Below, one piece after another: positions 23,451-36,667 of a stretch of DNA of 64,000 nucleotides. A program made the translations under genes and the position numbers. The notes under the pieces are model-generated. The model ran no database searches. It was not told the origin of the DNA and worked only from the letters and a program-made list of their open reading frames with translations. Source of the stretch: Chamaea fasciata. Its lineage: Eukaryota > Chordata > Aves > Passeriformes > Sylviidae. Where the stretch lies: NCBI GenBank assembly GCA_029207755.1, contig JARCOQ010000017.1, positions 10,242,945 to 10,306,944 on the forward strand, read 5' to 3'. Position 1 is the stretch's first letter, and each line of letters begins with the position of its first letter.

Positions 23451-25641
23451 TAAATCCTTGGTGCAGATACCCCTCACTGAGCTGCTTTCTTGTAAAGCCA
23501 TACCTTGTGTAAGGTCTGTGATGATTAACGTCAAGAAAACATTGAACATCAAAGAAAACACACAGGAAATTGAGCAGGCTATCACTCACCTTCAGGTAAA
23601 TCCATAATACAGAACATTAAACAATATTGGCATCATCAGAGGCTAGGCTCAACTCATCCTGTAATTTCAGCAATAAAAGTGAATGAGCCTATTGGCTCCT
23701 GGCTTCTCCATGGACTGCTCTGCACTGCACATCCAAAAGTGTCTGTAAGTGCCTGAAGATTGCTCTCAAACAGAGAAATTTCCATGCTTTGAAAGTCAAA
23801 CTACAGAACCCAAGAAAGGGAGTTGAATTTGGGACCTTTACATGTGAGGCTGGTCCTTTTGGATGCAGCCATCTGCCTCTCTCTGTCTGAATTGTTACAT
23901 TTGCTCTTCATACCAGCTCAGCTATGTCAGTATTTTGCCTACCCAGTTTTTCTAAAAAAGGTTGAAGAAACTCTATAAACAAGCAGTGATGGAGAAATCT
24001 TCTATGATTTGCCAGATTTGGGGACAGGATTATTGTTTAAGAAGGAGTTTTGGCAGGGAAAGGCATGTCCTGATGAGCAGTACCACTAAACAAGTTGTTC
24101 TGCATTAAAGCTAATGGTTTGCTGTGGTTTTGGAAGAAGAAAGGCTTTCTTCTCATTAATTACCTTTGGCACATGGATCAGCCTACCCATGGAGGTTACT
24201 GAAGCAGGGAAGGGTGGGGATATGTGTGGGAAGAGCAGCCATTGGGGCAAACCCCCTGTCCCCAAGCTGCTGGTCCCAAGCAAATATTGAGGATTTGGGA
24301 CCACCGATGACATTGAGACTTTTTCATCAGCTTTGCTGAGCATTTCCTCAACTTACTGAATCAGCACTGTGTGTTTATCCCATGTCATTTTTGGGTTGTG
24401 CAGAGAATGATCCCAGGCAAGTACCAGGATTGCAATTAATTATTCATGCAGTGCACTAATGGATAGTTGGTCTAGGAACTAAACTTCCTGAAGTATATAA
24501 TAATAACTATTTTCTTTTAGTGCATCCTCTGTAGAACAAGTCTGAGCACACCTCCTGTCTGGCATTTCAGCTGTAGTTAGTTCCTCAGTGCTGCCTTTGA
24601 CCTGACACCTGGAGAGGATCCAAGGGGAGATTTGACCACAAAGGGGAGTATGACATGGAGCCTTCTTGACTTCTGATTGAAACCCCTGTGCCAGCCATCC
24701 CAGAATATGCCCCAATGGCTGTGATTTATTGCTGTGTTATCATGCCTGTCTGCCTCCTTACAGACTTTGAATTTTATCAGGCAGCTTGTCCTCCAGTGTC
24801 TGGTAACCAATTACTGTGGTCTGCAAAGAAGCCCGAGGTACTTTGCCAAACACTACTAATAAACTGGGAAAGAGCCTGAGCAGCTTCAGGTTGCCTTAAG
24901 GAAATTCCAGGGAGCACTTTCCACTTTATTGTCTAGTTCACAGTATGAACTGGGAATTATCTTGAGGAGTCATTCTTTGCACAGGACTAAACTCCCCTTT
25001 AAAGATCGTGCCACACTGGATTACTGCACATGGACTTGCCTGCATCCAAAGACTGCTGAACCCAGTAGGAGTCTTTCAAATGACAACAGTGAGAGAAAAA
25101 CTCAGCCCACAGTCTGAAACCAGATACTTCAAAAGAAAATGAATAAAATAAAATAAAATCCTTTATTCCTTTTTATGATACTGTAGCTAAAGCTGGAAGG
25201 AAATATCAGAATGATCAAGTGTCTGTGCTGCAAGGGCAACATGAACCTGTTGCTCCACACATGTGAAAATCAAAATTAAATCTTAATGGGCAAAATAATC
25301 AATAGTGCTTTTTGCAAGTCCTCTGCAACAAAGTGAATGTCATATGAATCTGTAGCATGTGCTTGGTTATGCATATTTTAGTATTTTGTTTTGAGGCTGG
25401 ATTGCCCTAATGATCCGAGGAAGAATGAGCTGACATCCATCCTGCAGAAGTGACCACCAGCCACCCTTCCATGGATGGAAAAATTCTCTTAGTCCTGATT
25501 ATTTCTCCAGCACCCCAAAGGGCTTCTCCTGTGCTGTGGCAGCTTCAGATGGCTTGGTGTAAAAGGTGAGCAGATTGGGAGCCCTGGCTGAAGGAGAAGG
25601 CTGCTGGGAACTGCAGAGCTGCCCTGCTCACATCCCCGTGG

Positions 25642-25677
25642 ACACACACACACACACACACTTTCTCTCTCTCTCTA
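25642..25677 (+). repeat. (AC)10 then (CT)n compound microsatellite
   Basis: Ten AC units at 25642-25661, followed by CTTT and a run of CT units to about 25676. Confidence 0.9.
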
Positions 25678-27637
25678 ATTTTTACTGCAGGGCAGTTTCT
25701 AAAAAGTTTTTTTCCAGGTTGTAAAAGACCAATTCCATAAAGGAATGGCTTAGTGCTGCAATGACATGATTTGTGGCTTCCAGGCTCCAAAGCTGTAATT
25801 TATTCAGACAATTAGCAGCAGCCCTGTGTTCTTGACAAATTCTTCACTTGTGTGCAGCTACTACACAACAAGGTGCTTTTAAGAACTGTGCCTTATGGAT
25901 TAAAAGACTCCCCCCTCCTTTTTCCTCCTTATTTGACAAGTTCTTTTCACAGTCAATGGAAATTAATACAGCAGGTTAGAGAGGTGATATACAATAATCC
26001 AGCCAGCCAAGAAAGCATTGTCTGAAAAGAGCAAGCAGAGAGCCTACAGGAATGTTCAATACACAAAAGGGAACACTCCAGCTTTTGCCTTTTGGTGAAG
26101 TTATTTCACACTTTGCCTCACAAAATCCTCCAGAGTTACCGTACCAGATGTCACCGTGCTGCTGTTAATAAGTGTAAATGGCATTTAAGTGTGGGTTAGC
26201 TGTCCAAAAACACACATCTGAACGCCTGCCCCAGCACTCAGGTGGCTTTGCCTGGCCCATAAAGCAGCCAGAGCATCATCTGGCTGAGCACAGCGTGCCT
26301 GTGCAGAGCCCCCCACACTGTGATGCTGGGACTCACAGAGGGGCAATATAAATCCATCCAGAGCCTTTCTCACGCACAAGCCTGCAGTCAAACCAGAGCT
26401 ATAAAATCCAGCCCCAGCTCTAAATCCTGCCCTCCTCCAGCACTGCTGAAGGCCAGCCTGGCTGGATGCAGGGCTTGGGTCAAGGTCCAAATCCTGTTCT
26501 AGCTGGGACCTTGTCTTTCAAGAGCAACAACCCCGCTGGAACAAGGGCTCTGCTAACAGGCACAATGTGCACTATTTTTTTTCTGGGGATTTGTTAAAGC
26601 TACCACATTACTGGCAGGATGAGCAGCCTCTCCTCCAGCTCTTTCTGTCACCAGCCTCTTTCAGCAAAATGAGAACAAAACCAATCAAATCATGGATTGG
26701 GCAGAAACTCCTTCTCTTCATTGCATCCTGAGATGATACTTGGACTAGTTTGGGGGTGATATTCTCTCACTCGTCTCACTCCAAAAGAGTTAGATGTGCA
26801 GTGAGACCTCTGCAGAGGGCTCATCCCAGCCTCCCTTGTGCTGTGGCACAGATGGAAAATGACATTAATGATCTATACTACCAATTTCACATTATGCTAT
26901 ATAAATGCCAACAACTTGGAAAAAAAATGGGGGTTTGGCCAGACTGAAATTTGTTAGCATGAAATTTTGAGCAAAGTGCAAGACGATAACAGATTTTTTT
27001 AGCTGACTGTGGGCAGAGAAAAGGAGGTTTAACAGGCCAAGTGTTCATAATAACTGATTCATCTGGAGCTCTGTTGCTGGTGTGAATGGGTATATTAGAA
27101 ATACTCGGAAGGTTACAGAGGTGTCCATAAAATCTGCAAGGCTTGGCCCACTCCTGCTTTTGCTGTGAGTTACAGAGCGTTCAGTTCAGCAACAGCAGAG
27201 CTTCACTCCACGGCACAGCAAAATTCAAAGTATTTGGGCTCATGTGGCAAAACAAAGTGTTTGTTCAGTGGAACTAACTTAAGCAAATTCCTCTTAATTA
27301 ATAAGCAGATGTATTTTCTTTCAACTAAAGCAAGATTGCTATTGAAATATAATGAAGACCTTTTTAAAGATCTTGTCTTATTTAGGAATGGATTTTTCTT
27401 CACTACACTAAAAGGGAAAAAGATACAATAGAAAAATGATTGAGGTGATAGATCTGTTAATTGTAAATAATTTGTAACAGTGAATGAAAATACATTTTGG
27501 AAAACTGCATCAGTAAATTAAAAGAATTAATAAGGTAAGAAGTGAGACCTGTGGGGAGAAAAGCAGAGTGATGCAGCAGGCTCTGGTGCTAGCCCTGGCT
27601 TTAACTCCTCCCAGGGATGTGTCTGCTGTTCCTGGGC

Positions 27638-27705
27638 TGGATCTTGTGTAAGTGGGTGTAGTTACACTGATTTTAGGGGAGCTGCTGATTGATACCTGCT
27701 GGTGA
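27638..27705. mobile_element. Possible diverged copy of the palindromic MITE-like family
   Basis: GGATCTTGTGTAAGTGGGTG and TACACTGATTTTAGGGGAGC followed by CTGATTGATACCTGCTG weakly match the right half of the same sauropsid palindrome ('ggagctacgctgatttacaccagctg') in rearranged order. Tentative. Confidence 0.22.
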
Positions 27706-30700
27706 TACACCACCTTGGTGTGTAACCCTCAGATGTGAACGAGGCTCACAAAGGAAAAACAAGCCATTTTCCTTGCAAAGTTAATTTGTAAAGCCACCAG
27801 GATACAGGATTTCAAAGGGTTTGTTGTTCATTTAAGAGCCCACTTAAACCAGCTTCCTTTTTCTTTTCTCTTTTATTTTATTTTCTTAAAGAACAAGTTT
27901 CCCCTCTCCTGTTTCATTGTCTCCTTTCTCAGCTACCACCTTGTTTTGGGTTAATTTCCCTAAACAGAGACAGAAATACCGTATCTGATTTTCCCTTTCT
28001 TGGCTGGGAGTCAGGCCTGCTGTGCTGTGAGTGCTTGCTGGAGTTGCAGAACCTGTCTCTGCAGCAGCAGCTGCACTTTGCATTTAGAAAAGGAGGCAGG
28101 AAAGACCTACTTTTTTTTTTCCCCCCCCCTCAACCATTCATTAATCTTGTAGCTTAACCAGGAGAAAAAAAAAAAAATAAAAAGAAGGTAAAACAAATCA
28201 GGAAACCAAACCGAAGGGAAGGGAGGGATGGGAAGAGCACTTTTCATTTCTTCTAGCTTGCAACATGTCTTTATTCCCTCAGGTGAAAAAGCCACCAAAG
28301 ACCAGAACTTATGTCAGAGAGAAAAATCTTAAAAACAGCTGTGAAAAAAGTCTTGAGAAGATATATCCATTATCAGCCCAGCTTTCTGCTGGGACTACCA
28401 AGGAGTGGACTACAGGGATTTTTTCTTTTCAGGCACTGGCAGGACCCTCTGGGCAGCATTTGCCAGGAAACAGGGAAAGGGGATCTCATTCAGGAGTATT
28501 TTTGGCATGCAATATTAAAGCAGAGAACATTTCATCCACCTCTGCTTACCCCTGCTCAGAGCCCCCCAAAAGGCAGTAGAGCCCCTACAGTGAGCACTGT
28601 TTATTTTCTGCTCAGTTGGAAAGCAAAGGTCCTATTACAGTTTCAGGGAGTTACAAGTATTCATCAAAGAAAGAAATGACCCATAAAGGCAGTTAAGTTA
28701 GTTTTATTCCTGCTGCATAAGTCAACTTCTTTTCTATATATAAAATGATGGGGTTAGAAAAGGATATTCATCAGGCAGTCCACTGATTTGATTGGCTGCA
28801 CTTCCTCAAGTACTTTATAATTTGCAGTTATAAATAAAGATGTTTTTAATAATCAATTGGTATTTAAATAACATACAATAACTGTCTTATTAAATCCCAC
28901 TTTTTAGAATGAATAAGCAGTTAGACATTAAAGACGTGGGTACCAAACAGCCACAGGATTTCAGACCATTTTCTTTTTTATATCCAAGCCATAAATATCA
29001 CCGTGGAATTAGCTGGTTAGCCGAGGCCCTGGATGAAGCCAGCAGAAGACCCCACTCTCTGATGTTGCCTTTAAGTGATCATATACTTTCCTGGTACGAT
29101 GACTCTTTAAACAATAACCACATGGTATTTTCTTTGGCCACCTCTTACAGTCCAAAAGGGGAGGCCTCAGACTCCAGAGTTGAGGTAAAGTAATGTGTCC
29201 TCAAACCAGAGCCCCAGAAGCAAGGAGCAAACTAATAGCAGGTTTGAGATGCTTGGTCTCAGCTGGGGTCTGCAGCATTTCCAGCAGTGAAGTTCAGGCA
29301 TTGCCTCAGGAAGGAGGAAAAAATTCCTATTAATTAAAAGAAGTCCTACACACACAAAAGTGATTGGCTTTGTCTTTCTTTGAAGAGGACACACATAAAT
29401 ACAAACACACTCTTTTCCCTTGATGTTGCTTTTATTTTAGATTTTAGAAGGAACAATTGTGAGCTGATCAGCATCCAGTCCTGCTGCTCTGTCAAAGCTT
29501 GGTCTGAAATGGGGATTTCAGGGGCAGGGCAAAGCAAACCTGGCCTGGCTGTGTGGGGGAGAGAGGATTTGGGTAGGGGTTGGTGTGGTTGGAATGGTTG
29601 GATGGTTTGGGATGGGGGCACCTGGCCCTGGGCCAGCTGCAGCACTTGAGTCCATCAGTGCTGGTTTTCTCTCTCTGATGAAGGGGAGTCACCCACAGGC
29701 CTTCATCCCTGGAATACCATGTTTTTCCTTGGATCCCTGCTGGAGACAGACACCATCCTGCGCAGTGGTTTGCTGCATGGGATACTCCTTGGGAGGCAGC
29801 TGCCAGCATCAAGTTGGTGAAGTAAATTCTGTGTTTGAGGTTGTCTCAGCCACCCCAACTCCCAAACATCATCCACCTCCAGCCCCTCACATCCCTTCAC
29901 ATGCCACAGGAACAGGCTGAGGTGGGGTCTGGGCTCTGCAGGCTCTGCAAACTGGGGGAAAAATCCAGCAGGTCTGAGACGAACCAGTTTGTAGTTTGAC
30001 CTTTTCTTGGTTGGAGCAAAGCACAGAGTCAGTGTTGGGAATTGGGACAGTTCTCTACTCCCGTTCCCCAAACTTCATTCCCCCTCCCTACATTCTGCAG
30101 AGGATGGTGCAGGACTTTCAGGACAGGCTGATGCCAGCACCTAAAAACCTCTGTTTCAAGCTGGACCTGAAGCTGGCTGGGAAGAGAGGCACTTTCTGGT
30201 GGCCGTGAAGGGGCAGGTGTGGGTGTGGTGCCTGTGGGTCCTGGAGGCAGACATCCATGCAGGATGAGCCATCCTAGAAGTGTTCCTGCCTCCCTGCCCC
30301 TAACATGCAGCCAGCCCCTCACACCTGTGCCTCCAGCAGCTCACCTGGCCCTTGCTATCTTCTTCTTTCCTTTTTTCTTTAGTTTGGTTTTGTTTTGGGG
30401 TTATTTTTTGGGTTCTTTTCCTTTTTGGCCCCTGCCTGAGCTGAGTTTAACTCCCTGGCACAGAGCCCCTCTAAAATTTATCGCCACTTCACTGCACAGC
30501 AGGGCTCTGGGGCCATACCACTGGTGCTCCATGCTGGACCATGCTCTGCCAGCGCTCAGGTCACCTGTGTCCCCACCAGCCCTGCCCGGCAAACCTGTAC
30601 AGCCACCACCTCCTCCCTCTGGAGGACCAGATCCCAGATAAAGTTTACTGACATTCTTGCTCCAATAACTTTTCTCATCACACTTCTTTTTCCCCAGTTA

Positions 30701-30712
30701 TTATTTTTTCAG

Positions 30713-30740
30713 CCCCCTCCCAACCCCTCCCTCCCCCCCC
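30713..30740 (-). repeat. C-rich tract (minus-strand G-quadruplex motif)
   Basis: C runs of 5, 3, 4, 3 and 8 with 1-2-nt spacers. The minus strand therefore has five G runs and fits a quadruplex pattern. It lies just before the CNE-like block at 30750. Confidence 0.75.
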
Positions 30741-30749
30741 TTATTTTAT

Positions 30750-31245
30750 TTTAGGCGCCTCTGAGAGTTCAACTGTCGCCTAAGGCTTCAAACTAATTTT
30801 CTCTTCAGAAATGATTGCAGAAAGCCGCATGCATAATAAATCCCGTTATTGCTCTTGTTATTAAAATAGGTTGTTAGGGATGTGGACTTGGAGGCCTTTT
30901 TGTCTGATGACAGCAGTTCTTCTTAGCTCGGTGCTTATGGCTTATTGACTAAGGCTGCCAGGTTCAAAAAAAAAAAAAAAAAAAAGAAAAAAAAAAGAAT
31001 AAGAAATGAAAATCAAAAAGAGAAGGAGCTGCAGCTGCTGTTTAATAGTGAGAAAGTTGGGATGATTTGAGGCGGTTCTTTTAATCATGTCCATGGGCCC
31101 TGTTTGAAAGACAGCGAATTTCCAGCAGCTCCAAGGCTGTACTGAGGGCCCATGGAGAGTGTCTGTGGTGAGCTCTTTTCTGGAGCAATGATTAATTAAT
31201 ATTTCTTTGACATGATTTATTTGAATGATTAATTAATATCCTGTG
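30750..31245. promoter_or_regulatory. Candidate enhancer-like block
   Basis: It starts with a short inverted repeat, TTAGGCG...CGCCTAA (30752-30784). CATGCATAATAAATCCCG and other unique sequence follow. It ends with two exact 16-bp copies of AATGATTAATTAATAT (31187-31202 and 31224-31239), start sites 37 bp apart. CpG is kept at several sites in an otherwise AT-rich block. Paired TAATTA-type sites are typical of homeodomain-bound enhancers. Confidence 0.33.
30966..30996 (+). repeat. Poly-A tract
   Basis: A20, one G, then A10. It interrupts the candidate regulatory block 30750-31245. Confidence 0.9.
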
Positions 31246-34039
31246 ACAGCCAGGACTGCAAACCCTCATCATGCTGGGCAACCGGCAAGCCCCAGTGAGA
31301 GCCAGAGCCTCTGATGAAGAGTCTGGAGGGATGAAAGGGCTGAGGGACTGCAAGGGAAAATGAGCAGGTCTGTTCTTTTTCAGGTGAGGAGCTGATAGGC
31401 AAGGCAGCAATGTGACATGATCAAGGGCACCCAAAATCTCAGTGCCAGGGCTACTAATTGAAGAAACTCTTGTAAGTTCCTGTGTGGTGTATTGACCATC
31501 AGCTTGTGTTTACTCACCTCACTCCAAGAAACCACACATTTATCCAGCAACCTGGAAGCTTTAGCAAATCAGAGCAGAGCCCCTTTAAAAAAAAATCTGG
31601 TTAAAGCAGCAAAACTCCTGTGAAAATAGATTCTTAAAACAATAAAAGGTTTTCAACCAGGTTTGATAAAGGAAAGCACACTGCCCAATGATTAAATGGA
31701 AACATTTTCTGGTCACCACATGAAAATATGCTCCATAAATCACTGCTGCCCTGTGAAACAAAAATCTAATCATAGATGAGGCCGTGCACTTAGCAAGTTT
31801 CTTATGCATGGCAACTATGCAGCAGGGTGTGTTCCCACCCAGGGAAACCAACATGTCACATCCATAGGGGAGCCTGTGCCAGGGCTGGCAGAAGTCTCAT
31901 AAGGAAACTTCTTGCTGGAGGCACAGGGGAATGCACACACTGCACAGCACAGCACTTCCCAGGCACTTCCAGAGCAGACCTGGAGAACACAGGGCTGAGA
32001 CCTGAAAAAGGGTGCATTGCTCTGGGCTGTGTCCTCACTGGCATGGGGTGAGCAGAGGGGACAGACCCAACAGCCTCCGTGACAGTTTGGTGCATGCCTG
32101 GCCCTCGTTCCCAAAAGGAGAACACTGCTTCACTGTCAGTACTGGCTCTGACATCTCCCCTCTAATGTACATAGAGATGATGCTATGCACTGTTTGACAA
32201 TTAATTGTTATTTTATCATCAGAGATATGTGGGTGGTTTAAGTAATTTTTTTGTGCCCAGGGTCAGGATAGCTTTTATACAGTAGCACCCCCAAGGAGAA
32301 ACCTCTGGAAGTTTTTCTCACAGTCAAAACTGTGATACCATGGTACTCCAGGCCTGCTCCCAGCTTCAAGCACTGGGAGATATCCATTCAGTCAGTGAGC
32401 TCAAGCTCTGCAGCAGATAATTCCCCCGTCAGCACAGAGAGCAGTCTCAGGCACAGGATAGGTACCCGCTCACACATCAGATTTATCCTTGGAACAACCA
32501 GATCAGGTCCTTTACTCTGAGATATGGAACTGCACTTCAAGCTCAAGGGAATGGGGATGCACCTTCTCATTTCTGGTGCCAATGGGCAAAGATTTTACTG
32601 GGGACTTCAGTGGAGCTGGGGCTTGGCCTGTGCTTTTCAAGAACTGTGTCACTGTTCAGGTTATGCTAAAAATAGGTGAAATAAACTAACAAGATAACTG
32701 AATGTAACAACATTCAGAAGAACAGCATAACAGAGGATGGAAAAAAGCTAAATCTGGGAAACACTATTACCCAGAGGAGAAATATGGTCATTCAAAAGCT
32801 GTCAAGACTAGCTAAATTCAAAGACTCTCATAGAAAATATAGAGTCCATTAGAGAAAATACAGATCCAGTTGCATATTTAACAGGTTGCAATTCCAGATA
32901 AATTAATTTAAGGTATCCATTTGAGCGTGGAAGCTGGCAGTAGGTGCGAGTAAATGAAGTTGGACATTAATACTTGAAATGCCCAAATTGAAAACAACAT
33001 GCTTGGCTTCAGTGAGGAGAAAGAAAGTCATGCAGAGTTTCCTCACCCATGTTCCATTTTAGGTGGATTTTAAAGAATGCAATTCATGCCCCAGCAATAC
33101 AGAAGCAATTACAGAAATGGAAAATGACCAAGTCATTCTCAGGTATTCATAGAAAATTGGCATCTCCTGAATATTGAGTTGTACTGGGTTCCAGCTTTCT
33201 ATAAATACAGAAGATCAATAATTATCAGGGAAATGCTTTGCTAACGTCTCAAAGCTGGCAGGACTGAAATAAGAAATGCCATTTACGTGCTGCTGCCTGA
33301 AAGAGAGAAATAGTCTTTCCCGTTCTCTTGATGAATACTCCACTTGGCCTCGTGATGAGGAATAATTATGGGCTGCTCCATTTGCACACTCAGAAAAGGA
33401 GAGAATGAACAAATGTTGGCTACAGCTGACTCGTTCTCCGTGATGAACATTGCAGAGTTCCCAGCCTTTAGGGCCTGCAGGGCTGCTTCACCACACACCT
33501 TCATGGGGAGATGGTGTGCTAAGAACAGCTGCTCTTGGAGAGTCACTGAATGACAGAAATGTTTGTTGCTAACCATCCAAAGGTCTTGGGGCACTTTTCA
33601 AAGCAGATAACATCACCAGCCTTATTATATAGGGAAAGGAGTCACTGAAGCTTTTAGGAACGGGGTAGGATGTGAATTAGTGTTGATGCCTCTGGACTCT
33701 GAGCTCCAGATTCCTGCCTGTTTACTTTCTTTGCTTCTTTCCTGCATTTTTCCCTCCTGGGAATACTGCAAAGGCAGCTGTGCAGTCCAAGCACTGCAAG
33801 TGCCCCCTTCCCAAACTCCAGCATCTCAGAGTTTTCTTCACAGCAGCAGACTTTAGAGTTTGGGAGAATAAAGGCAGAAGGGAATAAATAAGATAGAAAA
33901 CATATCATCATCATTACAAACATAAAAAGCTACAAATCTGTCACACTGCAGAAACTCTCACTTCATTGTTACTGTGATTTATTGGGGAGCTAATTTTAAA
34001 CAAGTTTTCTTTTCCAAAACCACAACACAAAAACAAACT
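31246..34039. other. Gene-free stretch
   Basis: Unique sequence. The only structure I noticed is the 12-bp palindrome ACAATTAATTGT at 32197-32208. No repeat family recognised. Confidence 0.6.
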
Positions 34040-34400
34040 GAATAAGCAAGCCAGAGGACAGAAGCTAGTCGCTACCGGACAATTTAAGCAATAATCTCAT
34101 TTGCTTTGTAGTATAAAAAGCAATAAAGGGCTGTTTACTGAGTGAATAAACACTGAATGAATCACAAAAAGCTCTTTATTGCGATTATACTCCAAGGCAG
34201 AGGAGATTATTGTTATTACACAAGAAGGCACAATGTGAAAATTTAACTCAATGCGCCAGATTTTCAGACCGCTTCAGTGGTACAATTGTGTTCGGGGAGT
34301 ACATTGTGTCTAATCTTAGCAGGCTGTTTTGACAATTCTGCATGCAAATCAGGTGGTGGGGTACAAATGCATTTAATTAACTATTTACAGCCAATTTATG
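34040..34400. promoter_or_regulatory. Candidate enhancer-like block containing the 127-bp inverted repeat
   Basis: Besides the inverted repeat, it holds unique sequence with retained CpGs (GTCGCTACCGG, AATGCGCCAG, GACCGC, GTTCGGGG). It also has the octamer ATGCAAAT (34342-34349) inside GCATGCAAATCAGGTG, and ATTTAATTAACTATTTAC. This is the most CNE-like texture in the window, judged by eye. Confidence 0.38.
34088..34214. repeat. 127-bp imperfect inverted repeat (hairpin-forming)
   Basis: Left arm 34088-34132 and right arm 34170-34214 are inverse copies: CAATAATCTC pairs with GAGATTATTG, AGTATAA with TTATACT, and GCAATAAAG with CTTTATTGC. About 36 of 44 aligned positions match, with a one-base gap. 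The 37-nt loop carries two inverted forkhead-like words, TGTTTAC (34132-34138) and ATAAACA (34146-34152). Three of the arm differences leave G-U pairs in a + strand RNA. It could be an ancient palindromic transposon relic, a structured RNA, or a symmetric protein-binding array. Confidence 0.7.
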
Positions 34401-36667
34401 CAAGCCTGGTGGCTGGACACGTGTTTTGTACAAGCAATGGCATGTGAACTGGTTGGAGAATCAGTTGCCCTGTGTGAAACATTCAGCTCTGCACAGGACC
34501 CACGGATGTTCTGCAGTCAGGAGCCTCCTACACGTTCAGCCTCAAGGTGCATGATGCATCCATCCTCCTCACAGGGCCAACCTGCACAGCTCCCATGTTA
34601 AACTAGTTTTAAGGAGGTGGACAAGGGAAGTATGAGCTGTAAGAACTACACTGATGCATAGAACATCTTTCTCTTCTTTTCCCATCCTGTGTTTTTAATG
34701 TATTTTCTTTTTTTTTTCCTAGTCAGTAGTTTTGACTTGTAGTCCTGATAATGTGGCTGTGCTGAGAAAAGTAAAGTTAATCAGTGCAGATTTTTTCCCC
34801 CTAATTTTCTCTATTACAGTCTCCTCCTGCTGTCAGATCAGTAAAAATGGAAAGGACTCTGAAAATCTGACCTTTGTCAGGGCCAAACCCTGGTGCAGTT
34901 GAGGTGTGAAGTCGTTAGTGCTGCCGGAGCCACCAGCCTTTCAATGTCCCAGGTGTGTGTGCTCACACTACAGCTCTGCCTTGTGCTCAGGGACATTGCT
35001 CAGTCTCTTGATGCGTCCCCATGTCTTCTGGGACACTAATCTCCTCTCAGCTGACACAATGGACATCATCTCCTTCAAATAATTACCTTTGGGTGAAGGG
35101 GCTTGCTAATTCTCCACTGAGGCCCTGTGTGTCCTCATCCTACACAGGGGTTTGGTGAGATGTGATCTTTCACTACTGCCTCGTGTTCCAGTGAAACCTG
35201 CAGCCTTGGCAAAGGCATTGGCATCCACACTGGGAAATGGCAGGAGAAGATGCTCCCAGTTACAGAAGATGCTCTCAATTAGAGAAGTTTTTCCTGCTGG
35301 GACTGCTCCAGACTGAAAACTTGTATAGTTCATGCACAGAGCTGGATTATGAACACTTGATCACCAGCTAGTTGTTGCTGAGTGAGAGAAGTGAGTTAAG
35401 CCCTGATGATATGACAACTTAAAGCTTTCTTCTCCTTTTACATATAGGTGGGAAGATGCCGGGAATCGTCTCCAGTGTGGCTTGGCTGGCATGAGAACCA
35501 GTTAGGCAGATATTTGAGTTGGACTTTTTTTCCTCTTGGTTTCCATTTTTAAGGTGCTCTGGTGTTTATGACTAGCTGTAACCACTTATGGGCATGGAAG
35601 AAAATCCAAGTAATGCAGGGGCCTTTCTGTTCTGTATTCATTAAAATAAAAGAGAAAAGGCCCATAGCAAAAATAATGCAGTTTGTTAGAGGAGACACAG
35701 TTAAAACAGCAGGCTGGAACTCCCTTTCAAAATATGCTTTAAAAGGTCATGATGGATTTTTTGTTTGTTTTTAATTGCTCTTGGTTTTTGTTTCCCCCTC
35801 CTCCTTACCTCCCATTTGGAATGCTTCAGCCACACAAGGAGGGAATAGAAACAACATAATGTGATATTGGCAATCAGTCTCATCAGACAATAATAATCAA
35901 ATCCAACTACTTGGATTCAGCAAAGAAAAGTTTCACGATTTTTTTCCGGAATTGTAAGTCTGCTCTGTATGTTTGGTCTGATTTCTGAACTATCCCTTAA
36001 GGAGAGGAATGAGCTAAACTCACAAGAGTAATTTGCAGCAAACAGTTCAGATTTGCTCTGGTGTTTGTCCAGTTCAGGGGCAATTAAGTAGATCCCAGGA
36101 ATTGGGTTTTATTTATTTTGTAATGAAACTTGAACAGCCTCTTGATGACACCCTTGGTGAAGCTCACACTGAACTGTGCTAACAACTCAGGGAACAGGCA
36201 CTGCAGAAACAGCCTTAGTGCTGATATTTGAAAATATGGCATTTTGGGTCTATTTTAAGCCAAACCTCTCATGTGGAAAAGAGGCATCAATTGGGACCTC
36301 TCAGGCAAGAGGAGGAGTGTAGGAGGTTTTGTCATCAGCATTTCCTCACCTCACCTATCTTTTTACCAGTATAAGGAAAAAGCAAGGGCTGTAATTGCCA
36401 GCAAGAGCAAATGATGGTTAAAGTAAAATAACAAAAAGAAAAAAGAAAATATAGAATATTATGGAAAGTGTACATGGAAAAATAACACCACAGACCTTAA
36501 AAATATCAATTGCCTGAGCTCAAAGCAATGGATTTATTTTTTAAATTGTTAAATAAACATGGGACAGGAACAGAGGGGGCTGTCATGGATGAGAATAGAA
36601 AGTATTTTGTTGCTGATAGTTTTAAATCTCCTTTGAAGGTTTATTTTGTGAAGGCCAAAGCTTTCAG

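Larger units (their letters stand above)
23451..30712. other. Gene-free stretch
   Basis: About 7 kb with one dinucleotide repeat, an AAAAT-type run (25141-25158), pyrimidine tracts (27850-27890, 28111-28130) and a possible palindromic relic (27638). The frames at 28265-28679 and 28909-29193 show no domain. GC rises at 29500-30660 without a CpG island. Confidence 0.6.

Noticed and set aside
23781..23880. tRNA-like B box (antisense) suggesting a SINE or tRNA gene
   Set aside because: No A box at the right distance and no cloverleaf could be drawn.
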